Both the position numbers and the translations under genes were made by a program. From contig NZ_LMUR01000018.1 in the NCBI RefSeq assembly GCF_009765825.1, positions 1,585,354 to 1,649,353 of the forward strand: 64,000 nucleotides of DNA. The letters are read 5' to 3'. Each line of letters opens with the position of its first letter. Position 1 is the stretch's first letter. Under the pieces are notes generated by a model. That model saw only the letters and a list, made by a program, of their open reading frames with translations. It had not been told where the DNA came from and did no database searches. Source of the DNA: Granulicella sp. L60. GTDB taxonomy: Bacteria; Acidobacteriota; Terriglobia; Terriglobales; Acidobacteriaceae. Positions 17,491 to 27,499 of the stretch are shown piece after piece.

Positions 17491-18744
17491 CTAGCCTGCT
17501 GCCATCTCTGTCATAAGCCACTTCGCTGTCTTACGGGCAAGTCTGTCAAATCCCTCCACTGCGAGCTTCAGATCCTGCACTCTCGTATCCTCTGCTTTGT
17601 TATGACTAAGTCCGTTGAGCGACTGGACAAACATCATGACAGTCGGAATATTCGCACGTGCAACCTCTGCAGCATCGTGCAACGGACCAGAGGGCAGCTT
17701 ATGCGACGTTCCAGCCGTCTCACGAATCGCCTCATCGCATAGTGCGATCAAGTGGCTATGAAATGGAATTGGTTCAATACTCCAGATCTTCGTCCATGCA
17801 ACCGTGCAACCCTCTTCCGCGGCAAAGCGTTCACTCGCTGCCTTCGCCTCCACAAACATCGACTCGAGGACGCCAGCCTCAAGGTCGCGCATATCCAGCG
17901 TCGTCTCGCACCGTCCCACCACCGCTGTCACAATCCCAGGAAAAGTTTTTACGCTTCCCATCGTCGCCACGGCGTCAGCATGCTTCCGCGCAATCGCTCG
18001 AATCTCGAGTGCCAGCTTTGCCGCCGCCGCCAACGCATCCCTGCGCGCACCCATCGGAGTCGATCCTGAATGCGCCTCCTGCCCATGAAAGACGATCGCG
18101 TGTCGCTCGACTCCTTTAGTTCCCAGCACCACGCCAAGCGGAAGGCCCATCGTCTCAAGCACTGGCCCCTGTTCAATATGTAACTCCAGATAGGCCCCCG
18201 CGTTCCTCTGTTCCGCAGCCGCATCGCCGACTCGCTCCACATCGACCCAGCATTCATGCAAAGCATCCTCCAGGCGAACTCCATCTCTGTCGACGCGCTT
18301 GCGATCTGCTTCAATCGTCTGCGTTCCTGCAAATGCGGAAGATCCAAACAAGCTCCGCCCAAATCGCGCTCCTTCTTCGTCCGCCCAGTCCACCAGTCGA
18401 ATTGTGATCGGAGGCCTGCCATGGAACTCCTCCGCAAATCCACGCAGTACCTCAAGACCGGCGAGAACTCCCAGGCACCCGTCCAGCCATCCCCCATTCG
18501 GAACCGAATCGAGATGGCTGCCAAGAACAAGAGCGCGATCCGAATCTCCGCGAAGCGTCGTCCAGGAGTTTCCCGCAGCATCATAGTGATGCTCTACCGG
18601 AAACTCCTCCAATTTGTGCCGAAACCAGTTACGTGATTTTAGCCACATAGGACTCCACGCAATCCGCTGCGCCCCACCTGTGTCTGCGGTTAGTGAGCGA
18701 AGCTCCTGCAAGTCAGAGATAACCCTGAGCGAATCCACCGCCAT
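17491..18744 (-). CDS. M20-family N-carbamoyl-amino acid amidohydrolase (beta-ureidopropionase / allantoate amidohydrolase type)
   Basis: The 417-residue Zn hydrolase belongs to the HyuC/AmaB/AllC group. It has metal ligands in LGSHLDSVPNGGWLDG and VDWADEEGARFG, a substrate-binding block LHIEQGPVLE, and GQEAHSGSTPMGARRDAL with the lid-domain residues. It also shows PSGPLHDAAEVAR and the terminal SLNGLSHNKAEDT. In this context it likely hydrolyses N-carbamoyl-beta-alanine to beta-alanine, NH3 and CO2, the last step of reductive pyrimidine degradation. Sequence alone cannot exclude allantoate or L-carbamoyl amino acids. It is the first gene of the minus-strand cluster; 232 bp separate it from preT. 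Confidence 0.9.
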   Translation of the reverse strand: MAVDSLRVISDLQELRSLTADTGGAQRIAWSPMWLKSRNWFRHKLEEFPVEHHYDAAGNSWTTLRGDSDRALVLGSHLDSVPNGGWLDGCLGVLAGLEVLRGFAEEFHGRPPITIRLVDWADEEGARFGRSLFGSSAFAGTQTIEADRKRVDRDGVRLEDALHECWVDVERVGDAAAEQRNAGAYLELHIEQGPVLETMGLPLGVVLGTKGVERHAIVFHGQEAHSGSTPMGARRDALAAAAKLALEIRAIARKHADAVATMGSVKTFPGIVTAVVGRCETTLDMRDLEAGVLESMFVEAKAASERFAAEEGCTVAWTKIWSIEPIPFHSHLIALCDEAIRETAGTSHKLPSGPLHDAAEVARANIPTVMMFVQSLNGLSHNKAEDTRVQDLKLAVEGFDRLARKTAKWLMTEMAAG

Positions 18745-19149
18745 CTGTCTCCTCCTGAAGATGAAAGATTACTCCTCTAGCCACACCAGCATATGAGAGT
18801 GCAGTATCCAGGATTCGTCACGAGCCAAAATCACACGTCGTGCAGACCTGAAATACACGCCAAATCTCCTGCCCGAATCTGTTCATATCTATTTCATCTG
18901 GAGGATCTACTTTAGATTCATCCGCCAGAATGCGCGATACACTAGAGGCACAGAACTTCATGCATATCGCTGGAACCGGCGCTTGCCGGTAGAACCGATC
19001 ATGCAGAGCAAAAGTTCTGTTCATAAAACATCAATGAAGTATCACCGCGCATCGAACGCGGCGACCAAACATAGGTAGTTCACGCGAACAATTGAATCTG
19101 TAACGGATCTCATGCGTTTTGTGGACGTCACCCATTTGAGGAGAACAGA
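18745..19149. other. Divergent intergenic region between pyrimidine operon and Oar-like receptor
   Basis: These 405 bases must hold the promoters of the minus-strand amidohydrolase gene and the plus-strand receptor. A tight hairpin, ACCGGC-GCTT-GCCGGT (18975-18990), lies about 160 bp before the receptor start. GAGGAGA lies just before the receptor ATG. I see no gene and no confident -35/-10 pair. Confidence 0.5.
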
Positions 19150-22100
19150 ATGACAAACATATTGAGTAAGATCGCGCTGCTTGCCACCGTGCTCTGCCTG
19201 TGTGTCGGCCCAATGCTTGCGCAGTCAAGCACGCAGGGCGCCATCGGCGGAACAGTATTCGACACAACCGATGCGATCGTCTCGAAGGCCACCGTAACCA
19301 TCCACAACAATGGCACCAACGCCGAGATTACCCTAACCGCAGATGACAGCGGCTACTTTAAAGCTCCCCTTCTGGAGCCCGGCACTTACACCGTTACAGT
19401 ATCGGCTGGAGGCTTCAGCCAATACAAGGCAGAGAATGTCATCGTGCAGGTTGGTCAACTTTCTACCGTGGCGCCTCGTCTCGCCGCAGGCGGAGCAGCG
19501 CAGATAGTAGAAGTAACAGCGGATACACCGATCCTGAACTTCGAATCCCCGGATCTGTCCTCTGTTCTCAACAAAAGTGCTTTGGACAACCTTCCAGTCA
19601 ACAACCGCCGCTGGTCAAGCCTTGCCATGACCACCCCTGGCGTTGTATCGGACTCGAACGGCTTCGGTCTGGTAAGTATCCGTGGCATCAGCCCGATCCT
19701 CAACAACATCGAAATTGATGGTGCCGACGACAACCAGGCCTACTACGCAGAAGAGCGCGGACGCACGCGCGAGGCGTATTCCACCTCTGAGAACGCAGTC
19801 CGCGAGTTTGCAGTCAACTCCGGTGTCTATGCGGCAGAATATGGCCGAGCAGCCGGAGGAGTCATCAACTCCGTCACGCGAAGCGGCACCAATCAGCTCC
19901 ACGGCGAGCTGTACTTCTACGACCGGCAAAGCAACTGGGCCGCGTTCAACGACTTCTCCACCATCACCACCCCGGTCTTCGCGAACGGCGCGACCATACC
20001 CACAAGCTTCCTCACCACCCCGCTCAAACCAAAAGATCTGCGCAAGATCTATGGCTTCACCGTAGGCGGCGCGCTCATCAAGGACAAGCTGTTCTGGATC
20101 TACACCTACGATCAGCACTCCCGCATCTTCCCTGGCTCTGCAGTCCCGAACAAGCCAAGCGCCTTCTTCGCGCAGCCGGATACGACCCTGGCGTCCATCG
20201 TGGGCAATCCTACCTGTAACCTGGCCAACGGCTTCCTCTCAGGCAGCGCTTCGACCAACTCCAACTACACTCTCGACAGCCAGACTTGCACCTTGGCCGC
20301 CCGCCAGGGGATTAGCTATGCAGCCGCGGCATCCGCCTACACAAACGGCATTCTCGGTCTCTTGTCAGACCTCGGAACCGTTCCTCGCGCCGGTTATCAG
20401 GAGATCAACACTCCGAAGATCGACTATCAGATCACCCCGAAAGAGCACGTCAGCGTCCTCTACCACCGGCTTCGTTGGGACTCACCCGGGGGCGTTCAAA
20501 CCACCCCCACAGACAACTATGCCGTCGACACCTGGGGCAACGACTTCGTTAAGCTGGACTACGGTGTCACCAAGCTCACCAGCCTCATCAAGTCGAATAT
20601 AAGTAACGAGCTGCTCTACCAGTATGGCCGGGAGTTGAACGACGAGAGTCAGCAGCCCTACAGCGCCTACACGCTCGGCAACCTTGTCGGCGCAGGCGGC
20701 AATGTTCCCGAGATCGCACTGGCCACATCGTCCGCGTTCTTCCTGGGTTCTCCGTACTACTCCTATCGCAAAGCTCTTCCAGACGAACGGAAGTGGCAGA
20801 TCGGAGACACCCTCTACTACAGCAAGGGCAACCACAGCTTCAAGTTCGGTGTCGACACGGTCCATAACAACGACCTCATCAATAACACCTACGAAAGCAA
20901 CGGCTACATTACCTACGGCTACGTCAGCAACTACATCAACGATCTGTTGAACTCAAAGGATGGTAAGGGCAATACATGTAACAGCAGTGCTCTTTCCGCG
21001 GCGACCAGCAGTGCTACCGGCGTCGGCGCCTTTCCCTGCTATTCCTCGTTCGTTCAGGGCTTCGGGTCGCCTGTCTTTGCGATCAACACCTTTGACTACG
21101 GCGTCTTCGCCCAGGACAACTGGAAGCTCACCCCACGCCTGACGCTGCAACTTGGCGTTCGATACGACTACGAAGCTCTCCCCTCCACGGTCGCGAACCT
21201 CACGTCTGCAACTGCAAACTTCACTCCGTATCCTGGGCTTACGAATAATCCAAGCGACAAGAACAACGTCGGCCCCCGTCTCGGCTTCTCGTACGACCTC
21301 TACGGCACCGGCAAAACCGTGCTGCGCGGCGGCTACGGCATGTACTACGGACGCATCACCAACGGTGTTCTCCTGAACGTGCTCCTGGATACTGGCAGCC
21401 CGAACGGACAGTACACCACCACCTACAAGCCAAACGCGGCAGGCGCACCCCAGTTCCCAAATATCGTCGGTTCTACCGGCGCTGCTCCTACGCCAAGCTC
21501 CTACTATCTCGCTTCCAATCTGCAGAACCCGATGGTGCACGAGTTCGATCTGCAGATCCAGCAGGATCTCGGCAGGAACACCGTCTTTCAGGTCTATTAC
21601 ATGGGTGCGTTGGGCAGGGAACTGCCGAACTTCCTCGACCTGAACCTGAACCCCGTAACGACGCCTGTAACCATCACCGCCATCGATCCTTCCAACAAAG
21701 GACCGTTGCGGAACGGTGCCTCCTTCATAGTTCCAACCTACAGCAGTTACGGCAACACCGCTCTGTTCGGCGCTGTAGCTACGAAGTATCAGGCAATCAC
21801 CGAAGTGACCAGCAACATCAACTCGAGCTACCACGCCGTTGTATTTGAGATCAAAAACAACACCTTCCGCAGCATCCAGTTCGACGCCAACTACACCTGG
21901 TCTCACGCTCTGGACTACGCGCAGAATGCGACGACCACAGTCTCCGGGAATAACTGGTACGACCCCTACGGGAATCCCCGTGCCAACTACGGCAACTCCG
22001 CCTACAACGTACCTAACCGCTTCGTTGGATATGCTCTCTACAGCTTCCCCAATCTAAGTCGCGATAGCTGGCTGAAGTATCTGATCAATGACTGGAAGCT

Positions 22101-22530
22101 CGATAACTCCTTCCAGATGCAGAATGGCCTACCCTACACGGAGACCGTCTCTGGCTTCGCAGGCAACGCCGTTCTGAGCGATTGGAATGGAGCCTCCGGT
22201 TCGACCTACATCCCGCAGGTCGGACGCAACACCTTCCAATATCCAAGAAAGATCGTCGACGATCTTCGTTTGGAGAAGCAGTTTGCTATCACTGAGAGAT
22301 ATCGCCTTCAGCTGATAGCGAACGCCTTCAACATCGCCAACCATCAGAACGTCGACGGCATCAGCACAACCGGCTACCAACTCCAGTCCACCGGCACAAC
22401 AACCGGCACTGCGACCTATCAGTACGGTCAAACTGGTACAACCGCCTTCGGTGCAGTTACCAGCTCGAACAATAGTGGTTTCCTGTACACACCAAGACAG
22501 TTGGAACTCGCAGCCAAATTCTCCTTCTAA
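19150..22530 (+). CDS. Oar-like TonB-dependent receptor with carboxypeptidase regulatory-like domain
   Basis: The 1126-residue outer-membrane protein has a signal peptide (about 1-25, ending MLAQS) and an N-terminal CarboxypepD_reg/SdrB-like beta domain (about 28-110, GAIGGTVFDTTDAIVSKATV). A plug-like region (about 120-225, with DNLPVNNRRWSSLAMTTPGV and YGRAAGGVINSVTRSGTNQ) and a long barrel follow, ending in LAAKFSF with C-terminal Phe, as expected for BAM-assembled barrels. Families of this kind are expanded in Acidobacteriota and are thought to import oligosaccharides or peptides. Ligand unknown. An intrinsic terminator follows directly, so it is probably transcribed alone. Confidence 0.92.
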   Translation: MTNILSKIALLATVLCLCVGPMLAQSSTQGAIGGTVFDTTDAIVSKATVTIHNNGTNAEITLTADDSGYFKAPLLEPGTYTVTVSAGGFSQYKAENVIVQVGQLSTVAPRLAAGGAAQIVEVTADTPILNFESPDLSSVLNKSALDNLPVNNRRWSSLAMTTPGVVSDSNGFGLVSIRGISPILNNIEIDGADDNQAYYAEERGRTREAYSTSENAVREFAVNSGVYAAEYGRAAGGVINSVTRSGTNQLHGELYFYDRQSNWAAFNDFSTITTPVFANGATIPTSFLTTPLKPKDLRKIYGFTVGGALIKDKLFWIYTYDQHSRIFPGSAVPNKPSAFFAQPDTTLASIVGNPTCNLANGFLSGSASTNSNYTLDSQTCTLAARQGISYAAAASAYTNGILGLLSDLGTVPRAGYQEINTPKIDYQITPKEHVSVLYHRLRWDSPGGVQTTPTDNYAVDTWGNDFVKLDYGVTKLTSLIKSNISNELLYQYGRELNDESQQPYSAYTLGNLVGAGGNVPEIALATSSAFFLGSPYYSYRKALPDERKWQIGDTLYYSKGNHSFKFGVDTVHNNDLINNTYESNGYITYGYVSNYINDLLNSKDGKGNTCNSSALSAATSSATGVGAFPCYSSFVQGFGSPVFAINTFDYGVFAQDNWKLTPRLTLQLGVRYDYEALPSTVANLTSATANFTPYPGLTNNPSDKNNVGPRLGFSYDLYGTGKTVLRGGYGMYYGRITNGVLLNVLLDTGSPNGQYTTTYKPNAAGAPQFPNIVGSTGAAPTPSSYYLASNLQNPMVHEFDLQIQQDLGRNTVFQVYYMGALGRELPNFLDLNLNPVTTPVTITAIDPSNKGPLRNGASFIVPTYSSYGNTALFGAVATKYQAITEVTSNINSSYHAVVFEIKNNTFRSIQFDANYTWSHALDYAQNATTTVSGNNWYDPYGNPRANYGNSAYNVPNRFVGYALYSFPNLSRDSWLKYLINDWKLDNSFQMQNGLPYTETVSGFAGNAVLSDWNGASGSTYIPQVGRNTFQYPRKIVDDLRLEKQFAITERYRLQLIANAFNIANHQNVDGISTTGYQLQSTGTTTGTATYQYGQTGTTAFGAVTSSNNSGFLYTPRQLELAAKFSF

Positions 22531-22549
22531 CCATTTCACTGAAACCAAA

Positions 22550-22579
22550 AGGCGGCAGCTTCGGCTGTCGCCTTTTTTT
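22550..22579 (+). terminator. Intrinsic terminator of the first Oar-like receptor
   Basis: The stem AGGCGGCAGC / GCTGTCGCCT (one G-U pair) has a stable TTCG tetraloop (22560-22563) and is followed by seven T (22573-22579). It starts 20 bp after the receptor stop codon. Confidence 0.93.
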
Positions 22580-22694
22580 GCTCTGCACCTAATGCTGCAT
22601 CTGACACATAGCCTGGTTCCAGCTCACAAATAAAAGATTATGCAGACGCTGCGTCTATGCCTTTCATAAACCCGTCTAATCTCCAGGCTCGCCA

Positions 22695-24032
22695 ATGCAA
22701 TCTACCAAGGAGCATTCTTTGTCCGTCCGGCATCTCATCTCGGCCTCATGCCTTTGCGCCGCTCTCTTCATCCCACATGCCGTGACATCCCAGTCCACTC
22801 CGCCGCCAGATCCCGACACCGCAAAGATCGTCGATGTCGGCGGCCCTCCTAACTCGGCGCTACAGCAGAAGAAGCACTACGTCGTGCTCGTATCGCTCGA
22901 TGGCTTCCGTTACAACTACCCGCAGGAGTGGGGCGCGCCAAACATAGCTAACCTCGCAAGCACCGGAGCCACCGCCACCGAAGGCATGCTCCCGTCCTAT
23001 CCCTCCGTCACCTTCCCCAATCACTTCACAATCATCACCGGCCTCTACCCAGAGCATCACGGCCTTGTGGGCAACACCTTCTACGACCCTGCACGCAACG
23101 CCAGCTACTCTTACAAAGACACGAAGACCAATCTAGACGGCACCTGGTACAGCGGAACCCCGCTCTGGTCGCTCGCCGAAGAGCAGGGAATGCGCGCCGC
23201 ATCCTTCTTCTGGCCAGGATCTGAGGCGATGATCGCCGGTGAGCGTCCCGATGAGTACGTCCACTTCGACGACAAGTTCGATGACGAAAAACGAATCGAC
23301 CAGGTCATCGCATGGCTCAAGCTCCCCCCGACGGAGCGCCCGCACTTCATCACCCTCTACTACAGCAACACCGATCACGCCGGACACAACTACGGCCCCG
23401 ACTCCGATGAGGAAAAGGAGCAGGTCCACCACGTCGACACCCTCATGGGCGATCTCAAGCAGAAGCTCGATGCCACCCATCTGCCCATCGACCTCATCAT
23501 CCTCGCCGATCACGGCATGATCAAAGTACAAGGCGACTGGATCACACTCGATGCCTACGCCGACCTCTCGCACTTCAAGACCGACGGAGCCTTTCTCTAT
23601 CCCGAGACCGCCGCCGACGCCGCCAAAGCCTACGAGAGCTTTCGAGCCCACCCCGATCCACGCTTCACCGTCTACCGCCGCGCCGATGTGCCTTCCTATC
23701 TCCACTTCAACGAAAACCCGCGCGAGGGCGACCCGGTCATCGTGCCCAACGGTCCCTACATCTTCCGCGCCCACGATAACTCCCGCAAACCTCCCGTCGG
23801 TGAGCACGGATACGACGTGACCCGCATGCCCGAGATGAAAGCCCTCTTCGTAGTCAACGGCCCCGACATACGCCCCGGAACGAAGCTGCCAAGCTTCCCT
23901 AACGTCGATGTCTACGACTTCATCGCTCAGTTGCTCGGCCTCACTCCCGCACCGAACGATGGCGAGATAAAGCCGCTCCTGCCCGCTCTCAAACGACCCA
24001 GCACGCGACCCTCCGCCCTGGTATCGAAGTAG
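22695..24032 (+). CDS. Secreted nucleotide pyrophosphatase/phosphodiesterase (NPP, alkaline phosphatase superfamily)
   Basis: The 445-residue protein has a signal peptide (about 8-33) and the NPP fold. VSLDGFRYNY carries the first metal Asp. T106 in PSYPSVTFPNH is the predicted nucleophile. NTDHAGHNYGPDS, LADHGM and GEHGYDV supply the remaining Zn ligands. NPPs hydrolyse phosphodiester or pyrophosphate bonds of nucleotides, nucleotide sugars or phospholipids outside the cytoplasm. Length is typical. It lies between the first receptor and the GH38 gene, suggesting a role in scavenging phosphate or sugar from extracellular material; the exact substrate is not readable. Confidence 0.92.
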   Translation: MQSTKEHSLSVRHLISASCLCAALFIPHAVTSQSTPPPDPDTAKIVDVGGPPNSALQQKKHYVVLVSLDGFRYNYPQEWGAPNIANLASTGATATEGMLPSYPSVTFPNHFTIITGLYPEHHGLVGNTFYDPARNASYSYKDTKTNLDGTWYSGTPLWSLAEEQGMRAASFFWPGSEAMIAGERPDEYVHFDDKFDDEKRIDQVIAWLKLPPTERPHFITLYYSNTDHAGHNYGPDSDEEKEQVHHVDTLMGDLKQKLDATHLPIDLIILADHGMIKVQGDWITLDAYADLSHFKTDGAFLYPETAADAAKAYESFRAHPDPRFTVYRRADVPSYLHFNENPREGDPVIVPNGPYIFRAHDNSRKPPVGEHGYDVTRMPEMKALFVVNGPDIRPGTKLPSFPNVDVYDFIAQLLGLTPAPNDGEIKPLLPALKRPSTRPSALVSK

Positions 24033-24084
24033 TCTTCTGGCAATCGAAGCACGTCGTCTTCCCGCATGGGTCGTTCAACGATAG

Positions 24085-24098
24085 GCTAATGCATTAGC
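24085..24098. promoter_or_regulatory. 14-bp perfect palindrome upstream of the GH38 gene
   Basis: GCTAATGCATTAGC is a perfect palindrome 31 bp before the GH38 start codon, in the only gap of this gene group long enough for a promoter. It could be an operator for a dimeric regulator. A 14-bp palindrome is unlikely by chance at one given spot, but no regulator is known. Confidence 0.35.
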
Positions 24099-24128
24099 AT
24101 TGGAGACGATCAGAGTCAGGGAGAGATT

Positions 24129-27100
24129 ATGTCGCAAGAAGTTGGCAGCTCGTTCAGGTCTTACGTTTGGAAAGCCGTATGGTTATCATCCGTTCTCTCC
24201 TCGCCTCTGCTGGCTCAGCCAGTCCCCTCCCCGACCGGCCAACTCTCCCTACAGTCCCAAGCAGTCCTCAGCCGGCTCGACGATCTGCGAATTCTCCCCG
24301 CTGGCCAATGGAAGTACAGCTCCTCCGACGCGCCGCACGCCGAAGAGATCAACTTCGACGACTCAGCGTGGGCAGTAGCTCCGATCCAAAAACGACTCCC
24401 CAGCGAGACGGAGTGGTTTCGCCGCACCATCGAGGTGCCGAAGAACTTCCACGGTTACAATCTCACCGGCTCCAGAATCTCATTTCAGTTTAAAGTTGGA
24501 GCCGACGGCCCCGTCACCGAGATCATCTATCTCAACGGCCGTCGTGCCGCCATGGGCGAAGACCTTGAATCCATCGTCCTCTTCGACGACGCCAAACCCG
24601 GCGAAAAAATCGTGGTCGCCGTCAAACTTCTTCCCACCGCCGGCACCCGAGAGATCTCTCGAATCACACTCAATGTAGAGCCCGCAACCAACCGTCCCAA
24701 CCCAGAGCAGTTTCGCAAGCAAGCCGCCTCCGCCGCGGAGCTTCTGCCACTCCTGGCTCCCAGCCGCTTCAGCGAGCTGGACCACGACCTCGAACTCGTC
24801 GACCTCCACGCGCTAGACTCCGGCGACCAGACAGCCTTCGACGCCTCTCTCAATCGTGCGCAGACCGCTCTCCAGACCCTCCAGCCCGTGCTGCATCAGA
24901 TGTCGATCGACATGGTCGGCAACTCCCATATCGACGCAGCATGGCTCTGGCCCTGGACCGAATCCGTCGATGCCGTCAAGCGCACCTACTCCACCGCGCT
25001 CCAACTCATGCGCGAGTACCCGGACTACAAGTTCACGCAATCGGCCGCCGCCTACAACGATTGGCTGACAGAGAAGTATCCCGCCATCAACGACGACATC
25101 AAGAAACGTGTAGACGAAGGCCGCTGGGAACTCGTCGGTGGCATGTGGGTCGAGCCCGATCTCAATCTTCCCGACGGAGAATCCCTCGTCCGTCAACTCC
25201 TTCTAGGAAAGCGCTTCTACGCGAAGGAGTACGGAAAAGACATCCGCATCGGCTGGAACCCAGACTCCTTCGGCTACAACTGGCAGCTCCCACAGATCTA
25301 CAAGCGCTCCGGCGTCGACTACTTCGTTACGCAGAAGATGCACTGGAACGACACCCATCAGCTTCCCTTCAGCCTCTTCTGGTGGCAGTCTCCCGACGGC
25401 AGCAAAGTCCTCACCTACTTTCCCACCGACTACGTTCACACCGACCTCGACCCCGTCCGTGTCTCGCGTGACGCCGTCCATCAAGCCAAGCTCGCGCCCG
25501 GCCTCCGTGAATCGATGGATCTCTACGGCATAGGCGACCACGGCGGCGGCCCCACACGCATGGTCCTCGACGAAGGAGAAGCCTGGTCCAAACCCGGACA
25601 GGTCGCCCCCGCCATGCGCTTCACCCTCGCGCAGGACTTCTTCTCCAGCGTGGAAAAGAAGCTCGATCAGGACTCTCCCCGCTGGAACTACGCCTCGATC
25701 GCCGACGGTTACAAATCCCCATCCCTACCCTCCGAGGGCGCCATCCACGTCCCCACCTGGAACGACGAGCTCTACTTCGAATACCACCGCGGCATCTACA
25801 CCACGCAAGCCGGGCATAAACGAAACATGCGCGAGAGCGAAGTCGTTACACTCGACGCCGAACGCTACGCCTCCTTCGCCTGGCTCCAGGGCAAAACCTA
25901 CCCCGGCGACGATCTCACCGAAGCATGGAAGAAGATTACCTTCAACCAGTTTCACGATCTCGCAGCCGGCTCCGGCATCGCCACCATCTATAAAGAAGCC
26001 GAAGACGACTACCGCCAAGTCCGCCGCATCGCTGGCGGCATCAGCACCTCCTCACTTCAAGCCGTCGCCGCCAATATCAACACCGTCGTCCCCACCGGCG
26101 TCCCCGTCCTCGTCTTCAATCCCCTTGGCTGGCAGCGCTCCGGCCTCGTAGAGATAAACGTCCAACTCTCATCAAGGAGTCCCGCCGGAGTCGAAGTCCT
26201 CGACGCCAACAACTCGCTGCAGCCATCCCAAATCCTCGAGAGCGATCCTGCAAACCACACTTACAAGCTCCTGGTAGACGTGCACGACGTCCCCTCGCTC
26301 GGCTACAAACTCCTCCACGTCGCCGCCGGCCCCCGCCACGCCCCAACCGATCTCCATGCCCACAACCTCACACTCGAAAACCACAATCTCCGCGTCTCCA
26401 TCGATCCATCCAACGGCTGCATCCAAAGCATCTTCCTCAAGCAATCCAGCTACGAGAGCCTCGCCCCCGGCGCCTGCGGCAACCAGCTCCAGACCTTCAT
26501 CGACAAGCCCAAAGACTACGACGCCTGGAACATCGACCCCGGTACCCTCGACCACTTCACCACCATCACCTCCGTCGACTCCGTCAAACTCATCGAGTCC
26601 GGCGCACTCCGCAGCACCATCCGCATCCAGCGCACCTGGCAGAGCTCGAAGTTCACCCAGGACATCGTCCTCTACGCCGACTCCGACCAGGTAGAGATCA
26701 ACAACATCGTCGACTGGCACGAGACCCACGTTCTGCTCAAAGCCGCCTTCCCCCTCGCCGCCTCCTCGCCCAACGCAACCTACGAGATCCCCTTCGGCAC
26801 CATCCAGCGTCCGACCACACGCAACAACTCCTGGGAGACCGCCCGCTTCGAAGTCCCCGCCCAGCGCTGGGCCGATCTCGGCGACGCCCAGCACGGCTTC
26901 AGCCTCCTCAACAAAGCGAAGTACGGCTACGACGCCGCCGGCAACGTCCTTCGCCTCTCGCTCCTCCGCTCCACCACCTGGCCCGACCCCAACGCCGACC
27001 GCGGCATCCAGCGCTTCACGTACGCGCTCTATCCCCACACCGGCGACTGGAAGCACGCCCTCACCATCCATCGCGGCTACGAGCTCAACGACCCCATGAC

Positions 27101-27431
27101 CGCCGTACAAGTCGCCTCACACACCGGCGCAATGCCGCAGAGCCTCTCCTTCGCCAGCATCCAGCCTGAGAACGTTATCATCTCCGCAGTCAAAAAAGCC
27201 GAAGACTCCAACGCCCTCCTCTTCCGCTTCTATGAGTGGGCGGGTCAACCCGCCACCGTGCATTTGCGCATACCCAACGGATCAACCACCGCCACGGCCA
27301 CCAATCTCATGGAAAAAGCCGAAGCTCCAGCCGACCTCAAAGACGGTACGATCTCGCTCGACATCAAGCCATACGAGATCCTCACCGTTCGAGCCGACTA
27401 CACACCAGCCGCGACGCCGACACACCCGTAA
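24129..27431 (+). CDS. Secreted glycoside hydrolase family 38 alpha-mannosidase
   Basis: The 1100-residue enzyme has a hydrophobic export segment (about 12-30, ending LLAQ) and an N-terminal jelly-roll resembling carbohydrate-binding domains (about 50-185). The GH38 catalytic domain (about 260-545) has Zn ligands H267 and D269 in VGNSHIDAAWLWPW and the nucleophile candidate D379 in WNPDSFGYNW. The middle helical and C-terminal beta domains (about 560-1090) complete the family fold. GH38 enzymes release mannose from alpha-mannosides with retention. GGGAGAG sits just before the ATG. It is followed at 68 bp by the Ntn acylase gene. Linkage specificity is unknown. Confidence 0.93.
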   Translation: MSQEVGSSFRSYVWKAVWLSSVLSSPLLAQPVPSPTGQLSLQSQAVLSRLDDLRILPAGQWKYSSSDAPHAEEINFDDSAWAVAPIQKRLPSETEWFRRTIEVPKNFHGYNLTGSRISFQFKVGADGPVTEIIYLNGRRAAMGEDLESIVLFDDAKPGEKIVVAVKLLPTAGTREISRITLNVEPATNRPNPEQFRKQAASAAELLPLLAPSRFSELDHDLELVDLHALDSGDQTAFDASLNRAQTALQTLQPVLHQMSIDMVGNSHIDAAWLWPWTESVDAVKRTYSTALQLMREYPDYKFTQSAAAYNDWLTEKYPAINDDIKKRVDEGRWELVGGMWVEPDLNLPDGESLVRQLLLGKRFYAKEYGKDIRIGWNPDSFGYNWQLPQIYKRSGVDYFVTQKMHWNDTHQLPFSLFWWQSPDGSKVLTYFPTDYVHTDLDPVRVSRDAVHQAKLAPGLRESMDLYGIGDHGGGPTRMVLDEGEAWSKPGQVAPAMRFTLAQDFFSSVEKKLDQDSPRWNYASIADGYKSPSLPSEGAIHVPTWNDELYFEYHRGIYTTQAGHKRNMRESEVVTLDAERYASFAWLQGKTYPGDDLTEAWKKITFNQFHDLAAGSGIATIYKEAEDDYRQVRRIAGGISTSSLQAVAANINTVVPTGVPVLVFNPLGWQRSGLVEINVQLSSRSPAGVEVLDANNSLQPSQILESDPANHTYKLLVDVHDVPSLGYKLLHVAAGPRHAPTDLHAHNLTLENHNLRVSIDPSNGCIQSIFLKQSSYESLAPGACGNQLQTFIDKPKDYDAWNIDPGTLDHFTTITSVDSVKLIESGALRSTIRIQRTWQSSKFTQDIVLYADSDQVEINNIVDWHETHVLLKAAFPLAASSPNATYEIPFGTIQRPTTRNNSWETARFEVPAQRWADLGDAQHGFSLLNKAKYGYDAAGNVLRLSLLRSTTWPDPNADRGIQRFTYALYPHTGDWKHALTIHRGYELNDPMTAVQVASHTGAMPQSLSFASIQPENVIISAVKKAEDSNALLFRFYEWAGQPATVHLRIPNGSTTATATNLMEKAEAPADLKDGTISLDIKPYEILTVRADYTPAATPTHP

Positions 27432-27499
27432 ACTAAATTCATCGCAGACTGCGCAACCCAGTCGGCACCACTCCAGACCGTCCACGGAGAGAAGCAGCC

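Noticed and set aside
20953..21906. 317-residue minus-strand ORF opposite the first Oar-like receptor
   Set aside because: The receptor reads continuously with a family-typical barrel and C-terminal Phe; the opposite strand has no recognisable domain.
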